Source: Monarcha castaneiventris obscurior
Lineage: Eukaryota; Chordata; Aves; Passeriformes; Monarchidae
DNA: 64,000 nt
Reading direction: 5' to 3'
Assembly: GCA_026261815.1 (NCBI GenBank)
Contig: JAMPIT010000884.1
Span: 13,591,001 to 13,655,000, forward strand
Shown: in pieces, positions 13,278 to 23,955 of the stretch
Numbering within the stretch: position 1 is the first letter of the stretch
How the letters are laid out: each line of letters starts with the position of its first letter
Position numbers and translations under genes: made by a program
Notes under the pieces: model-generated
What the model was told of the DNA's origin: nothing
The model's input: the letters and a program-made list of their open reading frames with translations, nothing else
The model's database searches: none

Positions 13278-16063
13278 CTAAACCATGGCACTGAGTGCCA
13301 CATCCAATCTCTTTTTAAACATGTCCAGGGATGGTGATTCCACCACCTCCTCAGGTAAACCATTCCAATACTTTATCACTCTTTCTGTAAAAAAGTTTCT
13401 CCTAATATCCAACCTATATTTCCCTTGGCGCAACTTAAGACTGTGTCCTCTTGTTCTGTCAGTTGTTGCCCGGAAAAAGAGACCAACCCCCACCTCACTA
13501 CAACCACCTTTCAAGAAGTTGTAGAGAGTGATAAGGTCACCTCTGAGTCTCCTTTTCTCCAGGCCAAACAACCCCAGCTCCCTCAGCCGTTCCTCATAGG
13601 GCTTGTGCTCCAAGCCCCTCACCAGCCTTGTCGCCCTCCTCTGGACACGCTCAAGTGTCTCCACGTCCTTCCTGAACTGAGGGCCCAGAACTGGACACAG
13701 CACTCAAGGTGCGGCCTCACCAGTGCCGAGTATAGGGGAAGAATGACTTCCCTGCTCCTGCTGGCCACACTACTCCTGATACAGGCCAGGATGCCATTGG
13801 CCTTTTTGGCCACGTGGGCACACTGCTGGTTCATGTTGGGGCGGCTGTCAACGAGTACTCCCAAGTCTCTTTCTGCCTGGGCACTCTCCAGCCACTCTGT
13901 CCCCAGCCTATAGCGTTGCAGGGGGTTGTTGCGGCCAAAATGCAGGACTCGGCACTTGGACTGGTTAAACTTCATCCTATTGGACTCAGCCCATCTATTC
14001 AACCATTCCAGGTCTCTCTGCAGAGCCCTCCTACCCTCCAACAGATAGACACACGCTCCCAGCTTAGTGTCATCCGCAAATTTACTAATGAAAGACTCAA
14101 TGCCCTCATCCATGTCATCAAGAAAAATATTAAACAGAACTGGTCCCAGCACAGATACCTGAGGGACACCGCTAGTGACTGGCCGCCAGCTGGATGTAGC
14201 ACCGTTCACCACCACTCTCTGGGCCCGGCCATCCAGCCAGTTCTTAACCCAGCAAAGAGTGCACCTGTCCAAGCCGTGGGCTGCCAGCTTTTCCAGGAGT
14301 ATGCTGTGGGAAACAGTGTCAAAGGCTTTGCTGAGGTCTAAATAGACAACATCTACAGCCTTTCCTGCATCTACCAGGTGGGTTACCTGGTCATAAAAGG
14401 AGATCAGGTTGGTCAAACATGACCTACCCCTCCTAAACCCATGCTGGCTGGGTCTGATCCCCTGTCTATCCTATAGGTGCTGTGTAATAGCACTCAATAT
14501 AAACTGTTCCATGACTTTCCCTGGTACCGAGGTCAGGCTAACAGGCCTGTAGTTACCAGGATCCTCCTTCTTACCCTTTTTGTGAATGGGTGTCACATTG
14601 GCCAGCTTCCAGTCATCTGGAACCTCACCAGTGAGCCAGGACTGCTGGTAGATGATGGAGAGTGGCTTTGCAAGCTCATCTGCCAGCTCCCTCATCACCC
14701 TGGGATGGATCCCATCCGGTCCCATAGATTTATGGATATCCAGGCAGCTCAGCAGTTCCCTGACTGCCTCCTCTTGGATAACAGGGGGACTGTTCTGCTC
14801 CCTGATATTACCTACCAACCTAGGAAGACAGTTGTCCTGAGCACCATGTGTCTTTTCAGTAAAGACTGAGGCAAAGAAGTCATTAAGCACCTCTACTTTC
14901 TTCTCATCTGCAGTTACTAAATTCCCTTCCGCATCCAATAGACAACAAAGGTCGGTCCTGCCCTTCCTTTTTTCATTAATATATTTGTAAAAGCATTTTT
15001 TATAGTCCTTTACAAGGGTTGCCAAATTGAGCTCAAACTGAGCTTTGGCCTCCCTAATTTTTTTCCTACATGCCCTAGCAGCCTCCTTAAATACTTTCTG
15101 AGAGACCTGACCCTCCTTCCAAAGATGATATATCCTCTTTTTGTTCCTAAGTTCCTTTAAAACCTCATTGTCCACCCAGGATGGGCATTTACCTCGCCCC
15201 CTCATCTTTCGTCACACTGGAACAGTCTGTTCCTGTGCCCTCAAGATCTCTCTTTTGAAGTATGCCCACCCTTCCTGTACTCCTTTGTTTTTAAGGGCTG
15301 CTTCCCAAGGAACTCTCTGGATAAGTCTCCTAAATAGGTTAAAGTCGGCCCTCCTGAAGTCCAATGTAAAAGCCTTATTGATGTTCCCCCTCCTTTCACC
15401 AATTATTGAAAACTCTGTAATTCCATGGTCACTATGCCCCAGTCTTCCTCCAACCACCGCATCTCCCACCAGCCCGTCTCTATTTGTCAACAACAAATCT
15501 AGTGTAGCCCCTCCCATGGTGGGCTCACTCACCAGCTGCAATAGAAAATTGTCCTCCACCCACTCCAAGAACTTCCTGGACTGCCTCTGTTCTGCTGTAT
15601 TGAGTTCCCAGCAGATGTCCGGTAGGTTAAAGTCACGTACAAGAACAAGGGTTGGTGACCCTGAAACATTCTCTAGCTGCTTATAGAATAAGTTGTCCAC
15701 TTCTTCATCCTGGTTGGGCGGTCTGTAACAGACTCCTAGTAGGATATCAGCCTTGTTGGCCTTCCCTTTAATCTTTACCCATAGGCATTCAACTTCATCA
15801 TCATTAGTTTCAATGTCCGTAGCATCAAAAACCTCCCTAATGTAAAGGGCCACCCCTCCACCTCTTCTCCCTTTCCTGTCTCTTCTGAAGAGCTTGTAGC
15901 CATCCAGTGCAGTGCTCCAGCTATGTGAGTCATCCCACCACATTTCCGTGATGGCAACTACGTCATAGCTTTGCTGTTGTACCATGGCTTCCAGCTCCTC
16001 TTGTTTGTTACCCATGCTGCGTGCATTAGTATACATGCACTTCAGCTGGGCTACTGATTTCAC
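13278..16063 (-). pseudogene. CR1 ORF2 (APE endonuclease + reverse transcriptase), broken
   Basis: ORF2 supplies the endonuclease that nicks the target and the reverse transcriptase that copies the element RNA. The N-terminal AP-endonuclease-like domain shows YTNARSMGNKQEE, the ITEMWW glutamate block, a DFN block (preceded by Arg where Gly is usual) and SDHGI. The reverse transcriptase domain shows [44 protein letters not shown] (Val in place of the usual Gly after Gln) and the catalytic FADDTKLG. The C-terminal part ([12 protein letters not shown] onward) is intact to the stop at 13278. Lesions are an in-frame TGA at 15214-15212, an in-frame TAG at 14473-14471, and a one-base deletion near 13690 in a C-run, after which the frame changes. 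The frame is open upstream of 16063 to about the end of ORF1, so the true start is uncertain. Confidence 0.93.
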
Positions 16064-16134
16064 CCCTAACTCAGGCTTACCATCCTTGGGACTGTTTCCA
16101 GAGAGCCCAGCTGTATCCCCTTCCCCCTTCGAAC

Positions 16135-17203
16135 CTAGTTTAAAGCCCTTTCAATGAGTTCAGCCAGTTCATGAGCTAAAAACCTTCTGCCCTTAACAGA
16201 GAGATGGAGCCCATCTGGTTCTAGCAGACCAGGTGCTGTAAAAGTTTCCCCATGATCAAAAAACCCAAAATTCTGCTGATGGCACCAACCCTTGAGCCAC
16301 TTATTGATAATGTGGGCTCTCCTATTTCTTTTGTCATTTTTCTCTGCCACCAAGAGGACTGAGCAGAACACTACCTGAGCTCCTGCCCTATTCACCACTT
16401 GATGCCAGTACCCTAAAGTCCCTTTTAACTGCCTTGATGCTCCTCCTCTCAATCTCTTCACTGCCAGCCTGGAGTATCAGCAGTGGGTAGTAATCAGAGG
16501 GCCGAATCAGCCCAGGTAGTCTGTCAGCGATATCCCATACCCGGGCCCCAGGGAGGCAGCAGATCTCCCTGTGGGATGGGTCCGGTCGACATATGGGGCC
16601 CTCTGTTCCCCTAAGAAGGGAGTCACCCACTACCACTATCCTTCTTTTCTTTTTAAAGTTAGAGGTGGTGATCCACCTGACAGGTGAATCACCACTGGGA
16701 GGATCACTGGACAGATCATTCTCCTCTGTGTTCTCTAGCTGATCTTTGAGATCCAGGGCCTCATACCTATTCCGAAGTGGCACTTGGGTAGGTGAGGGGG
16801 GTAGGGAGGAATTTCTACCACCTCCTCGAGTGGGGACCCATTTCCACTCCCCTTCATCTGCCAGGTGTCCTCCTATTGTCTGACAGGGAGAGGCATAGGA
16901 GTCCTCTGACTCCTGGTGAGCCTCTCTCAAGGATGGAAGGGTAGAGCTCCACCAGTCTATTTCCCTTTCACTTTCCCTAATACTCCTTAGTCTTTCTACC
17001 TCCTCCCTAAGCTCAGCCACCAGTGAAAGCAGATCGTTCACCTGGTCGCACCACAAGCATGCTTCTGCAACGTCCCCTGGTGCCGCCGATAGGCTCAAAC
17101 ACTCCGCACAGGAATGGGTCTGGACAGACACATCCTTTTTGGAGGGCTCTATTTGGCTACATACACTTGTAGCATTCCCAGGTTTTGATCGTGTAAAGAC
17201 CAT
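16135..17203 (-). pseudogene. CR1 ORF1 (esterase/RNA-binding protein), frameshifted
   Basis: ORF1 of CR1 elements encodes a nucleic-acid-binding chaperone-like protein with an SGNH-type esterase domain. I start it at the ATG at 17203 (MVFTRSK); the open frame runs further upstream but offers no better ATG. In order there is a Cys-rich segment (CAECLSL...CLWC), a predicted coiled coil (LLSLVAELREEVERLRSIRE), a Pro/Ser-rich linker, the esterase nucleophile block GDSLLRGTEG and, after the break, the C-terminal catalytic block PDGLHLS. One single-base indel in about 16395-16430 shifts the frame: the upstream frame ends at a stop at 16388, while the downstream frame continues to the stop at 16135. 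It lies just upstream of ORF2, as is normal for CR1. Confidence 0.88.
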
Positions 17204-17454
17204 TACTTCCAAAGCACAACAACTAACAACTGAAAGCCCCACCAGCAGTACCCTGCAGCCCTGCCTGCTTGTCCTGCCTGCGCGAACTGCCGCGCAAACT
17301 GCCCTGCCGCGCCCCTAGAGACGTGCCACGCTCCTGTTTGCCTGCTCCTGTTCGCCCGCTCCGGGTCGCCGCGCTCCCTAGGGACGCTTTAAATCGCCCC
17401 ACTGCTCTCCCGCGCAAGCCCCGCCCGGGTGACTCAGCAGAAGAAGAATGAGAA
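17204..17454 (-). promoter_or_regulatory. CR1 5' UTR, CpG-rich internal promoter region
   Basis: About 250 bases upstream of ORF1 are strikingly GC- and CpG-rich compared with the AT-rich surroundings, with many CGCG and GCCGC motifs between 17280 and 17430. Full-length LINEs carry an internal promoter in the 5' UTR, so this is the expected position for it. Promoter activity is inferred from position and composition. The 5' boundary was set where the composition returns to AT-rich DNA, near 17454. Confidence 0.6.
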
Positions 17455-17460
17455 GAAAAC

Positions 17461-20400
17461 GTTGTCACATAATCCACCTCTACCATTTTTAAAAATGCAG
17501 GATAAACACTTTCATACCAAATGCCTCAAGGATGTCTTTTCCCCACAGAGTGCATTAAGGGTGGATCTACTTGATTCTCTCAAGCACTGCAGTCAGCCAC
17601 AGGAGCAAAAAAACATGTTAAAAAAAGCTTTTGCAGGAGCTTGATGTCTCCTGTCTGCTTTTTTTGGACATGGTGAAGGTCTATACAGGTGTATGCCAGA
17701 TGGGCATGGTTACACTGCTTGTGTTGACAAGCACAATATTTCCAAGAGTTTTCTTGTTTTTCTTGGACACCCTTCTAGAGAATGCCTAAGATTTCTGCCA
17801 TGTACTTCATTAAATTCTGGAAAATTTTAAACTTCCCTGGAGAAGCCAGGAGAAGATGAGAATATTGCAGCTGGGACTGGATGTTGCGCTGCTGGAGTTT
17901 GAGGTTTTTCTCTGTTCTGTCAGATAGCTGGGGTTGGAGAAACAGAGTTGCGTGAGAAGATTTAATGCACCCTTTGAAAGTGAAGAGCTGTTCTTTGGAA
18001 GCAGTGGGCATAGCTGGCTTTGGGGGCTAACAGGGAGCAGTGCAGCTGAGGGGTGAGAGGAGATGGCAACTCAGCCAGGACCAGAAACACAAGAAACTGC
18101 CTGAAGGAATACACAGGAAGTGGGACAAGTCCCTGTGCAGGTCTTGCTGCAACCTCTGGGCTCTTTTCTGGAAGCTGGGCTGCAGGGAAAGAAGACTCTG
18201 GCAAAAGGAAAGCCAAAAGGTGCATCCACAAGCAGGAGAGCAATAATTCTTTTTGTGATGTGTTGGGACCACCACCTTGAGGTTAATTCTCTATGATTCA
18301 AAAGCCCTTTTGTCCCAGTTTTGCACTGCCTTGCTGGTTTATTTCTAGGCATCTCCAGACACATAAATGAAGGTACCTAGCAAGGTATTAAATTCAACTT
18401 TCCTTATCCTTCTTGGTCTAGGTTTGGTGGCAGATTTCCCGAGTAACATCCATTCCAGCCTTTGCAGCTGGCTCCACTTCCCAGACATCTAGCACTTGTT
18501 TGAGAGTCCTTTGTATGTCGTATTCTGTAAAAAATATATGCAAAACTAAATGTAGAGGCAAACAATTTGAATAAAAAATAAAACCCCAGAGCCCTGGACC
18601 AGCGTTAAGACTGATTTACTGTAGAGGAAAGTGCCAGGAAGGAAGGTACTGTATGTGCTGCCTTGGTCATCAACACAGGCAAGCCAGGCAAGAGCTTGTT
18701 CCTTGTAGCAGGAAAAAAGCCTGTCCATGCAGTGACCCTTCTGTCCCTTCCCATACCTGACAGAAGCCACCCGTGTCTATAACACACAACTGTTTATGCT
18801 CCAAACTGGCATTGTCACAGATGGAAGATGAGCATCATTTGCCTGCGATCATCACTCAGCTAAAGAGAACTGAGGCCTCGCTGGCAGAAGTGAGGATCCT
18901 TAACCAGAAAACTGAAGTTATTTTAAAAGTTCTCTTCATAGTCCACCAAAATTTCTAGCAAAATTTCATCCTTGTCTCTCAGCAAGGCACTGAGAATGTT
19001 TACAGATGAGCAGCGTTGTTCTATACATGAATCAAGTGGTTTATTTAAACCACAGAGAAAATCTACTTACACATTTAATCTTCAGTTCCCAGGATATCAG
19101 AGATGCATGGAACAGAATTTAGCTCTCATTGAGGTTTTGCGTATATATTTTAAAAGACCTATCAAGAATCTCTGTAAATGTAGACAACTATGTGTTTCCC
19201 AACTTTAAAATTATCAGTGTATTTGATATTACTGTCCATAAAGAAGTAATCACCAAGTTTGCCCATACTGAGCCTTTCTTCTAGTGTCCCAGAGAGTATT
19301 TCATCCACTTTCTGATTAGTACCTCTGAATGGATTCTAGGGTCCTTGGTCTCTTTCGCATAATTTGGCAATTATTCAGTTTCTTAAGACTTTAAAAGTAG
19401 ATACTCTTTCTCAACAGTTTTCCAACCTCTTCTCTTAAACATTTCTTCCAACCAAAGGAGCTGTTGATGGTTGCTGAATCCCTGCATTTCTTAGAAATTT
19501 ATTGTAGCAATTCGCAGTTTTTAGATCTCCTTATGCACTTTTAAAAGACCTGCAACTTTCAAATACATTTATTAAAATGGAACACTGACGGCACAGTGAT
19601 TCACTTTAAACTGCAGATTTCCCAAAAACAAATCTTAAGCTGCCAAATCCAGCCCTGCCTTAGCCAGCCTCTGATGTTTTCACGAGGATATGACTGCCAA
19701 GATATGTAAATTGAGTAATTTTATTCTGTCTTTGTCTTCTAGAGTGCAGATTCTGATTTCTCATTAAATTTATTTGTAGGGCTCTCCTCTGGAAACAAAA
19801 AGAAGAAAATAAAAAAAAACCATGACCAACTCCCTCTTTTTTAGATGGTTCCCTTGTGTTTATTTGTTCCTGACTGAACTGTCACATCTAAGAGATTCAT
19901 AAACTACATGCAATTATTCCAGTATCTCGTTATCAAAGCACGTAATGACTCAGAGTATATCTGCAGGTTTCCTCATAATGAAGTCATTAACAATGCTATT
20001 TACTAGAGGTGAGAGAATTCATTTAAGCTGGATGCTGACATCTACAATGGATCAATTGTTGAAGTAGATAATTGAGACTAGCATCAGACCTTTGTGCTAT
20101 TTTTCTCGGCACATCATCCTGCACAATGTTCCTCAGTGGATTGTGGTAGAAGTTTCTGAAGAAAACCTGCAAGTGTATGACTGGCTTTCCTCTCCCTTCC
20201 GTTTGATGGCTGCTTTGATGCTTGCGCAGGGATTCTTACAGAAGAAATTTATGCAATTTATGCTCTTCCAGGCTGAAATTTCTTCTTTGGAAGGTTGTGC
20301 AACATCACAGGAGTATTTGCCATGGTTCACTTTGGTAAGTTGGAGGTAACACCTGCTTAACCACAGACTCCTCCTGGTCCCTCACTTCTCCTAAGTACGT

Positions 20401-23400
20401 GATTTTATCACATACTTTGTCTTGAGATGCTCCTGTCCTTTACAGTTACCTGGTCTTCAGCTACAGCTTTCTCACATGCATAAGCTCTGTTTGTCTTGAC
20501 ATGGTGTTGGACTCTTGCCACCCCCTTTGTCCGTGTCCTGGAGAAACAACACACAGGCAGCACCACCTGAATGCTTTGCTTTCCACTGCTTGACATTCCT
20601 CCTCTGCATCCAAACCTTTCCTTGCTCACCCCTGGCAAACATTCCAACTCACACAGCCTCCAGAGAGGGGGATTTTTCCAGAGGTATGACAGAAATACCG
20701 CTGTCTCCAGCAGCAGTTTCACCTTCAGAGCTGGTTTGTTCATGTGCTTCCTCCCAGCTCATGTTCCATGGTGTGTTATTGTAGCAGCACAAACTCACCA
20801 CAATGTCACTGGAACAGCACAACCCACTAGAGACCCAGCCAGGGACTTTGCCTCACAGCAGCAGCTTGTAAGAACAGCTCAGAGGGAGTTTGACAATTCT
20901 GCTTTTACGCCCTCAGGCAGGGCAGACACCTACAAGGCTTAGACAGCTTGCACACTCAATGCACCTGCACTCCAAGTCATCTCCCTATCTCAAAGAAAAC
21001 TCAAATGCTGCCATTTCTTTTGTAGTTTCTACCTCCTCTCCAAAAGGAGAGCATTTTCCCCCCCTCTCTTCTCTTTAAGATCCATGCTCCATCAAGGTTT
21101 TTCCTTTCTGTTAAGAAAAGAAATTTTTCTAATACTATTTCTATTGAAGTTGATTGGGTAAAATTACCCAGACTCCCACAAGTCATTTGGAAAGCTAAAC
21201 AGTGTGTTGACAAAATATAGAAATTGAACTTGAACATTCCCTACCCATACAATGTTAAGATATCTGCGAATAACATTCTTGCATTGCTTTATTAACAAAA
21301 TAACCAAGCTACCAATATTTTTATCTTTACAGCATATTAATTTTATCCCTTGTAAGTCTCATGAAAAATTAACATATCTGGTATTTTCCTTGTTGTCTTA
21401 GACAAAATATCTGACCCTCCCAAGATTTTGCATCTTCAAGTAGCTTGTACAACATTCAGCCACATCTTAGTGCCTTCTCCAAAAGCTCTTTGAAAAATCA
21501 CGTAACATTTTCAGAGCACAGAAGTGACATGGAAAGCTAAGCCTTATTTTCAGAAATGGCTGGAGCATTCTGAGGCTGCTGGAAGACAGCAGTTCTTATT
21601 CACCTTAATAGCTTAAGCACGTTTGCAATGTTCCTGTGCTCAATACCTCGTGCCAGACAAGAGTTTTATCTCTGTCAAGTTGTAATTGCTCATTGCTTTA
21701 TGAATGTCATTGCAATTACTACATTCACTCTGCATTTTAACCTCCACAGTGAATTGAGAGACACAGCTTCTGCTGAAAACTGACTGTGGTTTGACAATAT
21801 CTGTCAATTCTAATGCCCTTCTTGTGCATTTCTCATGCTTGGAAGAAGACAACCAGATGAGAATCACTCAAGCCAACATTTAAGTCTCCTCCTCTGGATC
21901 TACAAGCATTTAAAGTCCTGCTGTTGATTTGAATAACTTTCTGCTGAGAAATTGGGTAAGTCTGGGTCAGGGAGTGGCAAGACATTGGCAGAGGTGAGAC
22001 AAAGCTTATTTTCAAGAAATGACTGCTTTTGAGAGCACCAGCACAGACCACCAGCAGAGCCCACATGACAAGGACAGCTGCCAGGCACAAGGATGCTGAA
22101 CCAAGCCTCTGGGATGAGGTCAGGCAGGGGCAGAGCATTCAGGTCCATTTCTTGTTTTCCAAAGGGCTGTTGGGATCTCTAAAGCTTTCCAGGCTACTGT
22201 CAAAAAATTCATTTTGCTAATCCCACTGTCTTGCTCTCCAACCCCATCATTCCTAAGGATTTTTCTGTGGTGAAAGGATAGCAAGAGCATCACATTTACT
22301 CCAGAACCGGTAGTTTTCCGCACTGGAGTCCACAGTCCAAGAAAAGGACCAGGCATATGGTCAGCCAGGAGTCCTTCTACCAGTGAAGCACATTCTGGGG
22401 AAAGAGAAGAGGAGAGGGAAGTATTGCACAGGTTCATCTTCAGCAGATTCACATGGCATTTAAACAGCTTCTGCAAACGGGCCAGGTTAAAACAGTTCCC
22501 GGAGTCTACCTAAGACAGACCAGAATTCTTCTTTGTTCTTATGTGGTCCAGGAGACAGAACTCAAAGCCTGTGATTTATCAAAGCCAGGGTTTATCAGGG
22601 TCTTTGTGACTTGGCCTGGCCTGTCAAGCTTGATGTACATTCTGGATTTTTTTTCTAATTTTCTTTGATCTTGGGCTGCCTGGAATTTTCTTTTAATTTT
22701 TTTTTTCTCTATCTTATTACATGACCATTCTATAATTGAGCTCACTGGGGAGTGAGGTTTTTCCAGGAACTGCTGCACAGGGGTGTAAATTCTCAGTGCA
22801 CTTGTCATCTCTGTTGCTGGTACAGATTAACACTAGAAAGCCAAGTGGCACAAGGTCCCTCAAAGCTGTTCTGCTTTACACCTGTTCATATAGGCACGTG
22901 GCATTATCACTGCTCCTGCCTCACACTTTGATTTAGAATCTGAGGGTGAATATTTACACTCACTCAGAAAAAGCAGAAGTATGTATTCTTTTTTTTACCC
23001 AGAAGTGCACAGCCTCATCTCTCACTGTGACACTGCCTTCTATTACTTGCTCTGCACTCACATTTTACCATCTGCCCACTGCTAACCTATGTCTAACCTG
23101 TGCATCATCACCATTCCCTCAGCTGAAAAATATAAAAGATTTGCTTGAATTCATTTAATTAGGAGCTGCACCATTCGGGAAGCTGTACCAAAAATAACTT
23201 GATTTATGAGCTGGCAGTTTAAGTAGCCCCTTAGCAGCACATAAGAACTGCTGCTGATGCAAGATGTCCCCATTGATTCAGGGCCATCCAGGTAGCTCCA
23301 TTTCACATGCATCAGAGTGGCAACTCACGTTTGAGGAATAAATCTGAAACACAGTTTTATGGGAAAAATCCATTCAAGAGATACAGAAAAAATTTACTGT

Positions 23401-23734
23401 CAAATCTCTGTCTGGAAAAAACCCTACTCCCACATCCACAGTTTTATTACCATTTTTGCATTAAATGCCAAGCAATGGTAGGAAAGTAAATATCTTCATT
23501 CTATACTCTTTGTACTTACTTTTCCCTGTTGATATACTAAATTATGGGATAGTTGGAATATATTATCTCTACTTCACTGTTTTAAACACAACTTAGTGAA
23601 CTGGTAGCTGTTTCCAGGACATCCCCTGCAGTGTGCTTTAAGATGCAAGAGAGTCATGAACAACTTTTGCTCCTCATTTTCAGATGGTGCTTACTCAACA
23701 CGTTCCTTTGTCTTGATGAAAAACAAAAGGGACC
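17461..23734. other. Intergenic DNA, no gene recognised
   Basis: This is AT-rich sequence with only short, unrelated open frames on either strand. I saw no recognisable exon, RNA gene or repeat family. Some GC-richer patches (around 18000-18250 and 20500-20900) yield frames of about 80-120 codons on both strands at once. That is typical of composition-driven chance frames and not of a gene. Confidence 0.55.
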
Positions 23735-23955
23735 TGTCGCTGTTCTTACCGCGGCCAAGTAGAGAAACGACACAAAGTCCAGGCTCAGGGATAAATGGAA
23801 GCACTTTAATGAATTCTCAGAATACTTTTATATGTTAGTTTGCAAAGTGTATTAAGTGGCATAAGGTGATCGGTTTTGCCATCCACCCCCTAAGCGAATT
23901 GGTCAAGTTCTAAGACACCCATCTCTGAATGTTTTTCTAGTTAGAACCATAACAA
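23735..23955 (-). mobile_element. Probable solo LTR of an endogenous retrovirus, minus strand
   Basis: Read on the minus strand, this segment has the layout of a retroviral LTR. There is a TATA-like box in CATATAAAAGT (about 23834-23824), then a polyadenylation-like ATTAAA (about 23812), then a stretch ending in CGGTAAGAACAGCGACA, whose terminal CA at 23735 fits an LTR 3' edge. The 5' edge near 23955 is a guess, and I see no clean target-site duplication. No gag, pol or env frame lies next to it, so it would be a solo LTR left by recombination, or a truncated copy. The family is not assigned. Confidence 0.5.

Larger units (their letters stand above)
13201..17454 (-). mobile_element. Near full-length CR1 LINE retrotransposon
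   Basis: This is a roughly 4.25-kb non-LTR retrotransposon read on the minus strand. From its 5' end (high coordinate) it has a CpG-rich leader (about 17454-17204), ORF1 (17203-16135), ORF2 (about 16063-13278) and a short 3' UTR ending at 13201 in the CR1-type tail (ATTCCGTGATTCTG on the minus strand). CR1 elements mobilise by target-primed reverse transcription and usually leave heavily 5'-truncated copies, so a copy with its leader and both frames is uncommon. I see four disabling lesions: one frameshift in ORF1, and two in-frame stops plus one frameshift in ORF2. Together with retained CpGs this suggests a fairly recent but dead insertion. The hexamer GAAAAC abuts both ends (13195-13200 and 17455-17460) and may be a target-site duplication. 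The subfamily was not assigned. Confidence 0.95.

Noticed and set aside
13425..15686. Several plus-strand open frames of 130-181 codons
   Set aside because: They lie opposite the CR1 ORF2 coding strand and translate to low-complexity Ser/Pro/Leu-rich sequence, as expected for antisense shadows of a real frame.
18027..18364. Overlapping open frames on both strands near 18.0-18.4 kb
   Set aside because: Frames of similar length occur simultaneously in several frames of a GC-richer patch, none with a recognisable protein pattern.
20408..20942. Open frames of about 110-120 codons on both strands near 20.5-20.9 kb
   Set aside because: They are composition-driven, show no family resemblance and have no paired splice sites of convincing quality.
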